Positions 10,278-19,526 of a DNA stretch of 64,000 nt are shown here, piece by piece; positions within the stretch are counted from its first letter, which is position 1, and each line of letters starts with the position of its first letter. The translations under genes and the position numbers were made by a program. The stretch covers positions 2,766,062 through 2,830,061 of the forward strand of contig OX638379.1 of NCBI GenBank assembly GCA_951813605.1. The letters are read 5' to 3'. Origin of the DNA: an uncultured Bryobacterales bacterium (GTDB lineage Bacteria; Acidobacteriota; Terriglobia; Bryobacterales; UBA6623). Below the pieces are notes generated by a model, which did no database searches, was not told the DNA's origin, and saw only the letters and a list, made by a program, of their open reading frames with translations.

Positions 10278-10862
10278 ATGAAGCACACTAGGCACGCGCT
10301 GGGCTTGCTCTTGGTGCCACTCCTAGCGCTCGTGGCCCACAATCCTGCGAGCGCACAAGCGATCGGCGCAACTGCCACTCTGACAGGCTAGGTGACCGAC
10401 ATCTCGGGAGCGGCGATTCCGGGCGTCCGCATGAGCCTCGAGAACGCCGATACCGGAGTCACGGTGGAAGTCGAGTCCAATGAAATCGGATACTATCGCT
10501 TTTCCCTCCTGCGTCCGGATACATACACGCTCCGCGCGGAACTGCCAGGATTCAATATTGCGTCCGTCTCGGACATCGTGCTGCAAGTGGCGAAGACATC
10601 CGACGTCAATATCTCGTTGGAGCCCAGCACTGTCCAGGAGGTCGTTACAGTCGCTGCAAGCGCCATCACTGTCGATTCTCAAACCTCTGACTTGGGAGAG
10701 GTCGTCGCGGAACGCCCAGTCAAGAAACTGCCTCTCCTCCTGCGAGACCCGACCTATCTAGTGAACTTGGTGCCCGGCGTTACTGCCGATCATCGGAGCC
10801 AGACAGGCGGCCAGGACCGCAACGGACTGTCCTGGCAAGGCCGCCTCATATTCACCGCTCAA
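10278..10862 (+). pseudogene. N-terminal fragment of a TonB-dependent receptor (5' half of a chimera)
   Basis: The ATG at 10278 has GAGGAG 7 nt upstream and begins a signal peptide (MKHTRHALGLLLVPLLALVA). Codon 38 is TAG (10389-10391) where the intact relative at 11960 has Gln in LTGQVTD. After the stop the same frame continues with VTDISGAAIPGVRMSLENAD, GYYRFSLLRPDTYTL and LVNLVPGVTADHRSQ. This matches the intact receptor residue by residue up to SWQGRLIFTA, aligned to about its residue 193. The frame then passes without interruption into TPR sequence. Only the signal peptide, the regulatory-like domain and the start of the plug survive. Confidence 0.88.
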
Positions 10863-11522
10863 GCGCGCCAGGCTGCGAGCGCGGAAGTCGCATTCTACCT
10901 GCACCGTTGCGCCGACTGGCTTTCGGCCCGCGCACTGGAAGCCTACGCCATCCAAAGACCGGATTCGTATCGGACACACCAGTTGAGGGCCGAGTATTTC
11001 GACGCCAGCGGAGACCACGAGCGCGCCATCGCGGAATACTGAAAGGCCCTGTCTATCGAGCCTGGTGCCGCACTGTTGCATTTGGAGATCGGGAAAATCC
11101 GTTTGGGGCAGCGCGAATACGACGAGGCGATCGCAGCGTTCGATGCGGAACTCGCCGTCGACGCGTACTCAGTCGAGGCCTTGACTCGCGCCGGCGAAGC
11201 CTATTACCTGAGCTCCAAACCGGACGTCGCGATGAGATACCTTGAGCGCGCGCTCAGCGTCAATCCGAGGGCAGCAGCCGCCCACAAGGTGATCGGCCAA
11301 GTTTTTTTCAAGCGGAGAGATTTCCCCCGGACGATCGAGCACCTGCGATCCGCTCTGGATCTGGGGATTCGGGACGACGGGACCGTGCACTACCAGCTCG
11401 GCCGGGCGCTCAGCATCGTGGGCGATCGTGAGGGAGCAGCGAAGCACCTGGCAATAGTGAAGCGACTGCGGGAGGCTCGCAGCGAGATAGTCCGGGACCG
11501 TTTCGAGGATCTGAAGGACTGA
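10863..11522 (+). pseudogene. C-terminal fragment of a TPR protein (3' half of a chimera)
   Basis: A second copy of the C-terminal third of the TPR protein at 7890-9845. EVAFYLHRCADWLSARALE matches EVAFYLHRCADQLSARSLE, and the match continues to the end (LKD* versus LED*). It is joined in frame to the receptor fragment near the shared triplets GCT CAA (10857-10862). A TGA at 11041-11043 interrupts it where the parent has Arg in EYRKALS. Downstream the frame is open again to 11522 (LHLEIGKIRLGQREYDEAIA, AAAHKVIGQVFFKRRDFP). No start codon with a ribosome site of its own is evident, so it is probably not made. Confidence 0.88.
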
Positions 11523-11874
11523 TGGGCCTCAGCTGCGGGCCACGCGGCTGTGCCCGCTCACTCCGACTACGGCGAGCTTTCGTGACCCGGACATCGGACT
11601 CCGCCTTCTGTCCTTGCACGTGCGCGAGACCCTGGAACTGCCACGAGCGTCTTCTTGGACCGGTCAACTTGGCACCTGCCGGCGAGGCCCGCGCAGTGAA
11701 AGACGAGCAGCCGGCCAATCCGGGAGCTGGGCCCGCGTCGCGTACAACCGGACCAACGCATCGGTGCCAGAACGCCCTTCAATGGGCGGAGCAATGCCGT
11801 TGATCTCGCGCAGCTGGCGCAGGTTTGGCCCCTCTCAGGCTCATCTCTCATTGGAAGATTGGAAGAGACGAGTG
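11523..11874 (+). other. Intergenic, no gene recognised
   Basis: No frame reads like a known family. It leads into the promoter and leader of the intact TonB receptor. Confidence 0.5.
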
Positions 11875-11904
11875 TTGACTAACGAAGACGGGAATCGGTA
11901 CGAT
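11875..11904 (+). promoter_or_regulatory. Putative promoter of the TonB receptor at 11960
   Basis: TTGACT (11875-11880) and TACGAT (11899-11904) are separated by 18 nt. The predicted start gives a leader of about 50 nt before the strong AGGAGGAG ribosome site and the ATG at 11960. Confidence 0.45.
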
Positions 11905-11959
11905 CCAGAGGCCGTTAGACGAAACAGTGTGGTCTTGGACAAGTTTTAGGAGGAGATCA

Positions 11960-14900
11960 ATGAAATCAGAGCGGCTCGTTTTAAGCCTATTTCTCGTCGT
12001 GGCTCTGGCCTTTGTCGCGCAGACCCCGGCATATGCCCAGGCGATAGGCGCTACGGCTAACTTGACCGGACAGGTTACCGACTCAACCGGCGCCGTGATT
12101 CCCGGCGTCAGGTTGAGCTTGGAAAGCACGGGAACCGGCGTCACGATCGAGGGCGAGTCGAATGAGGTCGGGTACTACCGATTCTCCTCCCTTCGTCCGG
12201 ATACCTACACGTTGAGGGTGGAGCAGCCGGGGTTTAACATCGCTTCCGTGGAGAACATCATCCTCCAGGTAGCGAAGACGAACAACGTCAACATCGCCTT
12301 GGAGCCCAGCACGGTTCAGGAGGTCGTAAGGGTTTCAGCGAGTGCCGTGTCGTTGAATACGCAAACTTCGAATCTCGGCGAGGTCGTCTCCGAGCGGCCG
12401 GTCAAGCAGCTTCCTCTGATCCTCAGGGACCCAACCTATCTAGTCAACCTGGTCCCGGGAGTAACGGCCGACCACCGCAGCCAGAGGGGCGGCCAGGACC
12501 GCAATGGCTTGTCTTGGCAGGGCCGCCTCATTTTCACCGCGAACGGGGGCATGAGAAGTCAGACTGTCGCCATGGTGGATGGGGTCGACGTCTCCTTTTC
12601 GAACACTGGGGCCGGCAACTACAGCCCCATCCAACCGACGCCGGACATCACTCAGGAATTCCAGGTGATGACCAACAACTACTCGGCGGAGTACGGCCGG
12701 GGCAATTCCGTTCTGAATCTCATCACCAAGAGCGGTACCAACGAGTATCACGGTGTTGTGTATGAGTTCCATCAGAACGACAACCTCAACGCCAACGACT
12801 TTTTCCTCAACAGAGCGGGGCAGCCGAAAGCGGAGTCCAAGCGCAATCAGTTCGGGGTCGCCGGCGGCGGGCCCATTGTGAAGAACAGGGCGTGGTTCTT
12901 CGGGGATTTTGAGCGGATGCTTCAACCGAGACCGAGATCTATCTTCACGCGCGTTCCAACGGCGCGCGAGATGGGAGGGGACTTCTCCGACCTGCATACG
13001 ACCGCCGGAGCAGTGAACAACATCTACAACCCACTGGACGTGTCCACGAGTGCAGACGGAACACCAATACGCAGCACGTTTCCCAATAACCAGATCCCGG
13101 CTTCCATGATCAACCCTTTCGGGCCGGGGCTGCTTCCCTTCTGGGGATCCGGTCCGAACAACGCCGGACTCACGGGTCCCAACGGCGAGCGAACCGAAAT
13201 CGGGAACCTCCAGTTTCCTCTGACGACGAACACGAGCTGGAAGCGGTGGGACATCAAGGGGGACTACCAGGCCACTCAGGATCACCGCTTCATGCTTCGT
13301 TATTCAAGTAACGTGTTTGAACTTCCGACATTCCGGGTGTACGGCACGGAGGGGGACAATTTCGGCGAGAACAACAGGAACCCCGGTTGGAACAGCGTTC
13401 TTTCCTGGACTTGGACAGCTTCGCCCACCATGGTGATCACACAGGGTTTCAACTACACCTTCGTCCTCTGCGATTCCTCTCGGGTGCCGGGCGCTTCGGG
13501 CTTTGACGTCACCCCTTTGGGCGGGCCGTTCAACAACCCTGAACTGCTGAACTGGGTTAACACGTTTGCCGGCGGGACTGCATTTCCCGCTGTCGGAGCC
13601 GGCGGCTACGCCTCGTTGGGTACCAACAACACCGTCGACGAGCCGCATCACAACTTCGGTTACTCGCTAGGAGTCGCCAAGACGAGCGGCTCGCACACGC
13701 TGAAGATCGGCTTTCAGGGGAACGTCCGTGACACAAATCAGAGAAAGTCCTCCGGTACGGGGGGAGACTACAGATTCACGGGCCAATTCACCCACGGCCC
13801 CAATCCGTTCCTTCCCGCGGCGAACACAGGCAATGGGCTTGCCGACATGTTGCTCGGTTTTCCGGGCGGTGGCAGCATGGCTTCAGGCTTTACCACAGCC
13901 ACGAGGAGCAAGTATTTGGCTTGGTATTTTCAGGACGACTGGCGTGTGACGTCTCGCCTGACCCTCAACCTCGGAGTCCGCTACGAGTTTGAAAGACCCT
14001 TCACGGACCGTTTCGACCACTTCTCCCGCTGGGACATCGACGCGGTGACTCCTCTAGCACAGATGAGCGGCCCAAACACCGGCGGGGGAACACTAAACGG
14101 CTACTTCCAAGACCTAGTAGGCAGGCCGTTGCTGGGCGCCGTCGTCTGGCCCAGCTCTCCCGGATATGACCGGGGCATCGACAAAGGGGACTACACCAAC
14201 CTTGCGCCTCGATTGGGATTCGCCTATCGGCTGACCGACAAACTGGTCATGCGGGGCGGCGCGGCCAAGATCTACGCGGTCAGCCCGGCTACCTCCACCG
14301 TTTCGGCCGTGGGTCCGCCAGGCAATGTGGCAAACACGCAGCTGGTAGGTAGCGTTGACGGGATCAATCCCGCCACGACCATTGACAATCCTTTCCCGGC
14401 CGGGTTCAACGATCCAATCTTCGATTCCCAAGGACTGCTGACTCTTGCAGGCCAGCCATTACTCGCCGGCGCTTCCAACGGCACCCACCATACGCCTTAT
14501 TTGTGGCAGTGGAACTTCGGATTCGAGTATGAGCTTCCGGACCAATCCGTTCTCTCCCTCGCCTATGGCGGCAGCCGGGGCGGGCGCCTGCAGTGCGCCA
14601 TATTCAACTGCGGGGACCAGATAGCGGAGAAGGACTTCACCCGCTTTCGGGAGAGGGTGTTTGAGTCGGTGCCGAATCCGTTCTTCGGGATCATTACAGA
14701 CCCTACTTCGCCGTTGAGTCTGCCTGAGGTACAACTGGGACAGCTGTTGAAGCAAAACCCTCAATTCACGTCCCGAGTCGCCACCCTACCCGCCTATGCG
14801 GGCCCCACTCAGAATGAGTTTAAAAGCAACTTCGAGTCCTTGCAGATCGGCTATAAGAAGTCCACCAGAGCCGGCCTAAGTCTGCAGGTAGCGTACACAT

Positions 14901-15592
14901 TGTCGAAATTCCTCACGAATGTGGATTCGTTTGAAGCCGGCTTTTTGGGACCGAACACACCTCAGCAAAACATGGTTTCCTTTGAGGGGGAAAAGGCGCA
15001 TTCGGCGGAAGACACGACCCACCGCATGGTTGCCGGTTGGGTCTACCAGCTTCCCTTCGGCCGCGGCCGACGCTTTGATTCGGGCATGTCCCCCGCACTC
15101 GACAAGATTGTCGGCGGCTGGGAGGTGTCCGGGATTATGACGGTCTCGAGCGGATTCCCATTAGGCGACATCGGCGTGACACCGAACAGAACTGGAGCGT
15201 TCTCGGACGCTTCCGGCGGTTTCGTGGGTCTCATGCGGCCTGATTTGGTCGGCGATCCCTGCCTTTCCGGCGGCCGGTCTCGGTCGGAGAAAATCTCAGG
15301 ATGGGTGGACGAGAACGCGTTCCGGCATCCGGAACCCTTCACATTCGGAAGCGCGCCCCGCAACCTGAATTGCCGCGGGGACGGCTGGAAGAACTTCGAC
15401 ATTTCCATTACGAAGCACATTCCCATCAAGGAGTCGGTGAGGGCGGAGTTCCGTGTCGAGTTATTCAATGCTTTCAATCGGACCCAGTTTCGGCACCCCA
15501 ATATGAGCTTTGGAGGCGGCGCATTCGGCCAAGTCACCAGCCAGGAGAACGAACCGCGGATCATTCAGCTAGCGTTGAAGATTCACTTCTGA
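11960..15592 (+). CDS. Oar-type TonB-dependent receptor with carboxypeptidase-regulatory-like domain
   Basis: A 1210-residue outer-membrane receptor for TonB-driven import of an unknown ligand. The ATG at 11960 is chosen over one at 11927 because TAGGAGGAGA precedes it and a signal peptide follows (MKSERLVLSLFLVVALAFVA, cleavage near AYAQA). Residues about 30-115 are the regulatory-like sandwich (LTGQVTDSTGAVIPGVRL, GYYRFSSLRPDTYTL). The plug follows (PLILRDPTYLVNLVPGVT, NLITKSGTNEYHG), then the barrel (WYFQDDWRVTSRLTLNLGVR), ending in RIIQLALKIHF. A terminator-like hairpin follows 51 nt after the stop. Two partial relatives flank it: a head at 10278-10862 and a tail at 19527-20618. Confidence 0.93.
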   Translation: MKSERLVLSLFLVVALAFVAQTPAYAQAIGATANLTGQVTDSTGAVIPGVRLSLESTGTGVTIEGESNEVGYYRFSSLRPDTYTLRVEQPGFNIASVENIILQVAKTNNVNIALEPSTVQEVVRVSASAVSLNTQTSNLGEVVSERPVKQLPLILRDPTYLVNLVPGVTADHRSQRGGQDRNGLSWQGRLIFTANGGMRSQTVAMVDGVDVSFSNTGAGNYSPIQPTPDITQEFQVMTNNYSAEYGRGNSVLNLITKSGTNEYHGVVYEFHQNDNLNANDFFLNRAGQPKAESKRNQFGVAGGGPIVKNRAWFFGDFERMLQPRPRSIFTRVPTAREMGGDFSDLHTTAGAVNNIYNPLDVSTSADGTPIRSTFPNNQIPASMINPFGPGLLPFWGSGPNNAGLTGPNGERTEIGNLQFPLTTNTSWKRWDIKGDYQATQDHRFMLRYSSNVFELPTFRVYGTEGDNFGENNRNPGWNSVLSWTWTASPTMVITQGFNYTFVLCDSSRVPGASGFDVTPLGGPFNNPELLNWVNTFAGGTAFPAVGAGGYASLGTNNTVDEPHHNFGYSLGVAKTSGSHTLKIGFQGNVRDTNQRKSSGTGGDYRFTGQFTHGPNPFLPAANTGNGLADMLLGFPGGGSMASGFTTATRSKYLAWYFQDDWRVTSRLTLNLGVRYEFERPFTDRFDHFSRWDIDAVTPLAQMSGPNTGGGTLNGYFQDLVGRPLLGAVVWPSSPGYDRGIDKGDYTNLAPRLGFAYRLTDKLVMRGGAAKIYAVSPATSTVSAVGPPGNVANTQLVGSVDGINPATTIDNPFPAGFNDPIFDSQGLLTLAGQPLLAGASNGTHHTPYLWQWNFGFEYELPDQSVLSLAYGGSRGGRLQCAIFNCGDQIAEKDFTRFRERVFESVPNPFFGIITDPTSPLSLPEVQLGQLLKQNPQFTSRVATLPAYAGPTQNEFKSNFESLQIGYKKSTRAGLSLQVAYTLSKFLTNVDSFEAGFLGPNTPQQNMVSFEGEKAHSAEDTTHRMVAGWVYQLPFGRGRRFDSGMSPALDKIVGGWEVSGIMTVSSGFPLGDIGVTPNRTGAFSDASGGFVGLMRPDLVGDPCLSGGRSRSEKISGWVDENAFRHPEPFTFGSAPRNLNCRGDGWKNFDISITKHIPIKESVRAEFRVELFNAFNRTQFRHPNMSFGGGAFGQVTSQENEPRIIQLALKIHF

Positions 15593-15643
15593 CCCGGGCG
15601 GGATTCTTCCCCACTCGTCTGGGAACTTTCGGGGAATCGGATA

Positions 15644-15675
15644 AGGGCGGGCCTCACGGCCTCACGGCCCGCCCT
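15644..15675 (+). terminator. Hairpin terminator downstream of the TonB receptor
   Basis: AGGGCGGGCC (15644-15653) pairs perfectly with GGCCCGCCCT (15666-15675) across a 12-nt loop, 51 nt after the receptor stop. No uridine run follows. Confidence 0.55.
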
Positions 15676-15714
15676 CTTGTGCCATACCTGTAAGATAGCT
15701 ACGCGAAGGATCCA

Positions 15715-17280
15715 ATGCCACAAGCAGCAATTCTCATCGGTCTGCTCGTCGTTTCCTATCTCTTTCCACCTTTAGCGAGGGCCGGCGATTGGCCGACCTT
15801 CGGGCACGACCCGCAACGCACAGGTTGGGCTGTCGACGAGCGATCGCTCAGTCCGGAAACGGTATCTAATCTCGAGTTGAAATGGAAGGCCAAAGTCGAC
15901 AATCAGGGTTCCATGCTCTTCGCGTTGACGGCTCCCATTGCGGCCGTGGACGTGTCGACCCGTCTCGGCGTGAAGGATGTCATCTACACAGCCGGAAAAG
16001 AGGGGAAAGTCTTTGCGCTGGATTCCGACACGGGCGAGCTGTTGTGGGAGTGGGAAGTTAGATCCTATGCGCTGCCCAACAACATCGGGATCCAAGGGAC
16101 CCTATATTGCCCCAACGGCGTCAGCGCGACACCGACCTTCGACAAGCGTAGCGGCATCCTCTATACGCTCGCCGAGGACGGTGCTCTCTACGGGTTGGAC
16201 ATGGGCAGCGGGAAGGTCCGGTTCGGGCCGGTGCAGTTTGTCGCTCCCTTTGCGAAGAGTTGGAGTCTCAATCTTGTCGGCGACACGATCTATACGACAT
16301 TGGCTCAGGGCTGTGGAGGAGGGCTGGGCGGATTCTATTCCATGGATATCAAAGATCGGCATCATCCGGTGGTGCGACAGCTGCTTCTCTCCAACACCAC
16401 CACCGGGGGCATCTGGGGCCGGGGCGGTCCCATTATTGGCGAGAATGGCCGCGTTTACGGCTCCACGGCGGATGGGCCCTTCGATCGCGCCTTAGGCGAC
16501 TACTCGAACAGCGTCGTCGCCGCGTCGCTGGACGAACTCGATCTCGTGGATTATTTCACGCCCCACAATTGGTGGGAGCTCTTTCGGCATGACCTGGATT
16601 ACGGCTCGGCGAGCCCGGTCTGGTTCGGCTGGCGGGATTACAATCTGCTCGCCAGCGGTGCGAAAGAAGGCGTTTTGTATCTGCTCGATGCCGACTCGCT
16701 CGGCGGTAAAGATCATCAGACGCCCCTGCTGGCGGGGACAAGACTTGGGAACGATCCGAAGTCCAGTTCTTCTTATGGGATTTGGGGAGGGCTCTCGATG
16801 TGGCGGGACGAAGAGGGCGACACCTGGCTCTACGTTCCCCTCTACGGGGCCGTATCGGAGTCGGCGCCAAAATTCCCCGTAGACCATGGTGCCGGCCAGC
16901 ACGGCAGCGTCATGGCTTTCAAGGTCGTTGGGGACGGCAAGACCGATAAACCCGCGTTAGAACCCGTTTGGATTTCAGCGAACTTCAAGGTGCCCGATCC
17001 TGTCGCTATTGCGAACGGGGTGGTCTTCGTCCTCGAGACCGGCGAAAACCCCGATCAGAGGGGTGAGTGGAATACGTCGGGCGAAGTGGGCGGGCGTACT
17101 TCGAACACGAAACCCGCGGTTCTCCACGCTCTCGATGCCCGCACGGGTAAGGAACTATACAACAGCGGCGGGGCGATGGAAACCTGGGTGCACTTCAGCG
17201 GGTTGGCCGTCGCCGAAGGTCGTATTTACAGCGTTGACTACAATTCCAACGTGTACTGCTTCGGCCTCAAAGCCAAGTAG
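15715..17280 (+). CDS. Secreted PQQ-like beta-propeller protein
   Basis: A 521-residue exported protein with a signal peptide (ILIGLLVVSYLFPPLARAGD) followed by PQQ/quinoprotein-like blade repeats: WPTFGHDPQRTGW, VIYTAGKEGKVFALDSDTGE, LYTLAEDGALYGLDMGSGK, VLYLLDADSLGG, and VLHALDARTGKELYNSGG. The family includes quinoprotein dehydrogenases and BamB-like scaffolds. I see no heme site and cannot tell whether PQQ is bound. The ATG at 15715 has GAAGGA 4 nt upstream. It lies just after the receptor's hairpin and has its own start. Its stop is only 12 nt from a truncated TPR tail on the other strand, the edge of a rearranged zone. Confidence 0.85.
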   Translation: MPQAAILIGLLVVSYLFPPLARAGDWPTFGHDPQRTGWAVDERSLSPETVSNLELKWKAKVDNQGSMLFALTAPIAAVDVSTRLGVKDVIYTAGKEGKVFALDSDTGELLWEWEVRSYALPNNIGIQGTLYCPNGVSATPTFDKRSGILYTLAEDGALYGLDMGSGKVRFGPVQFVAPFAKSWSLNLVGDTIYTTLAQGCGGGLGGFYSMDIKDRHHPVVRQLLLSNTTTGGIWGRGGPIIGENGRVYGSTADGPFDRALGDYSNSVVAASLDELDLVDYFTPHNWWELFRHDLDYGSASPVWFGWRDYNLLASGAKEGVLYLLDADSLGGKDHQTPLLAGTRLGNDPKSSSSYGIWGGLSMWRDEEGDTWLYVPLYGAVSESAPKFPVDHGAGQHGSVMAFKVVGDGKTDKPALEPVWISANFKVPDPVAIANGVVFVLETGENPDQRGEWNTSGEVGGRTSNTKPAVLHALDARTGKELYNSGGAMETWVHFSGLAVAEGRIYSVDYNSNVYCFGLKAK

Positions 17281-17292
17281 GGCTTCGCCGCC

Positions 17293-17391
17293 TTACTGCA
17301 TCGCCAGCCGAATGCTGTCTACGTTCTTCGCCATTGCCTTCGTAATCGGATGAGCCGGGCCGTAGGTCGACTCCAGGATCGTCAAAGCGCG
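17293..17391 (-). pseudogene. C-terminal scrap of a kinesin-light-chain-type TPR protein
   Basis: About 32 residues can be read: RALTILESTYGPAHPITKAM, ending NVDSIRLAMQ and a TAA at 17295. The pattern (hydrophobic pair, YGPxHP, closing helix) is that of the last repeat of TPR proteins such as the one at 20667-22274, which ends ALRILRLAYGPGHPSTAAVE. The rest of the gene is absent, because at about 17385-17391 the sequence changes into a DUF3891 gene. Confidence 0.7.
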
Positions 17392-17727
17392 TAGAGCCGG
17401 TAGGCATGAAAGCCGATCAGCAGACTGACACAGGGATGCTCCTCGCTGAAACGGGGAATGCCCAGCCGCCAGCGGTTCATCCCCTCCTGCTGGTTCTTCA
17501 GCACGTCAGCAAGATCCAGCGGAAGATCAGCAAGATCCCCTCGCTCTGGAATTGCCTCCCATTCCCACCAGCCGTTGTCGTGTTCAGCAATGGCCAACAC
17601 CGTCTCCGCACAAAGCCGCTCGGGATCGTGCGCGTCCGCGAAGTGTCCGGGAGCGGCAAACTGATCATTTCCCCAGTGGGCCGCCAGAAACCCAGAACGA
17701 CAAAGAAAATCGCCCGTTTCCAGCAGT
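17382..17727 (-). pseudogene. DUF3891 family fragment
   Basis: The minus strand reads FLAAHWGNDQFAAPGHF, then LAIAEHDNGWWEWEAIP, GMNRWRLGIPRF and LLIGFHAYRLYA, the conserved core of DUF3891 proteins (function unknown). The N-terminus is missing, cut near 17727 where HsdR sequence begins on the other strand. The C-terminus stops at a TGA (17382-17384) just after HAYRLYAL, where the TPR tail begins. It has no start codon with a ribosome site. Confidence 0.72.
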
Positions 17728-19521
17728 TCGAGGCGGTGAATGAGCTTGTGGATCGGACGGTTTCACAGGTTGGGAAACCCGTGAGCGCCCAGGATCGCAC
17801 CGGCCTCGTCTGGCACACCCAAGGTTCGGGGAAGTCACTGACGATGGTCTTCGCCGGCCAGCAACTGCGGCGACATCCGGCCCTGGACATTCCAACCGTG
17901 CTCATCGTGGTGGATCGGCGCGACCTCAAGACCCAGCTCTCTGACGACTTCGACGCCTGCGACTACCCCAATGTGGAAAGGGCGCTGGGCGACCAGGATC
18001 TGAAACGAAGACTGCGAACCGACTGGCGCGGCACATTGGTGACGACCATCCAATCGTTTCAGCAGATGGACGATCTTGGCCCGTTGCCCCGCGACAACAT
18101 CGTCAGCATGGTCGATGAGTGCCACCGCTCGAAGACAGCCTCCGGGAGAGGCAGCCGCGACAGCGACGCGCTGACGATGCGTGTGAAGCTTCAGAACGGA
18201 TCCCGATTCGGCTTTACCGGCACGCCGATTGACCGGACGCTGCAAAACACCCACCGCGATTTGGGCCCTTTGAAGGATGGGGTTCAGGAGCGCTATCTCA
18301 GCTACTGGCATCCAGCGCTCCATCCGGGACGGGGCGACGCTGGAGGTGCACTACGTCCGGGACACCGTGCCCATCAGAGTCGACGAGCAATCTCTGAGCG
18401 TTGGGTTCGAGCAGATGTGTGCGGAAATGGAGTTGGAGGACGAAGAAGTAAAAGACTTGGTTCAGCGCCAGCGGACCCAATGGAAGGAGCTGGCGCGGCA
18501 TCCGGAGCGGGTCGACATTGTGCTCGACAAGATGCTCTCCCACTTCCTGGAACATCCAGACGCGAGCGGCTTCAATGCCCAGTTCGTCACCGTGGACCGC
18601 AAAGCCTGCGCGGTCTACAAGGAATCGCTCGATACTGAGCTCCGCAAGAGAGGTCTCCCAGCCGAGACGGCGGACGTGATCATCTCGTCGGCGCAGAACA
18701 GCGAACCGGAAATCCAACGGTTCGAGTATGCGAAGTCTAAGCAGGACGATCTGATCGACTACTTCAGGCTGACCCCGGCGGAATGGGAGGCTTGGAACCG
18801 GGAACGCCACGGGGAAGACCGCAGCCGGTGGCGGCCGCCGCTCAAGATTCTCATCGTCTGCGACCAGCTCTTGACCGGATTCGATGCGCCCGTCGAACAG
18901 GTGATGTATCTGGACAAGCCGCTCCGCGATCACAACCTGCTGCAGGCCATCACCCGGACCAATCGGCCGTTGCCATTGATGAAGAAGCGAACCGGGATTG
19001 TAGTGGATTACTTCGGCGTCTTCGCCAACCTCGAAAAGGCACTCAACTTCGACGAGAACATCCGTGAAGAGTCCCTGATTGATTGGGGTCGGCTGCGGGA
19101 AACGGTTGCCGGAGAAGGCAGTCGATGCTTGGAAGTTTTCGCGGGCATCACCATCGCGGATACACGCGAATGTCTGCTATCTGCCCTGCGGTGGCTTCGG
19201 CAGCCCGAAGTTGCCAAGAATTTCGAGCAAGACTTCAAGAGCCTCGGACGACTCTGGGAAGCGGTGTCGCCCGATCCTTGTCTATATCCGCACCGCGTCC
19301 AGTACAACTGGCTGTGCAGCATCTACGTCGCCCACCGCCACCGCCAGCGCGGGAGCCGGGATACGTACGGAGAATTGTCCGCTAAGACGCGGAAGCTGAT
19401 CGAGGAGAACACGACGTTCGTCGACCTAGCGGAATCGCTTCCGGTCTTCAAGATTGACTAGGAATATGCGGCGAAACTGGACGAACTGCCAACGCCTGCA
19501 GACAAGGCCGCAGCCCTGCCT
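17706..19521 (+). pseudogene. hsdR: Type I restriction enzyme R subunit (HsdR) remnant
   Basis: The motor part of HsdR is recognisable: RFQQFEAVNELVDRT, Walker A THTQGSGKS-like GLVWHTQGSGKSLTMVF, IVVDRRDLKTQL, Walker B-type VDECHRS, FGFTGTPIDRT, then DQLLTGFDAPVEQVMYLDKP and LLQAITRTNR. A one-base insertion near 18301-18308 shifts the frame between ERYLSY and IQRSIRDGATLEVHY. A TAG at 19459 interrupts VFKID*EYAAKLDELPTPAD. The N-terminal nuclease domain and the C-terminus are absent and no hsdM or hsdS is present. About 600 of the roughly 1000 residues of a typical HsdR remain. It cannot encode an active enzyme. Confidence 0.9.
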
Positions 19522-19526
19522 ACCTA

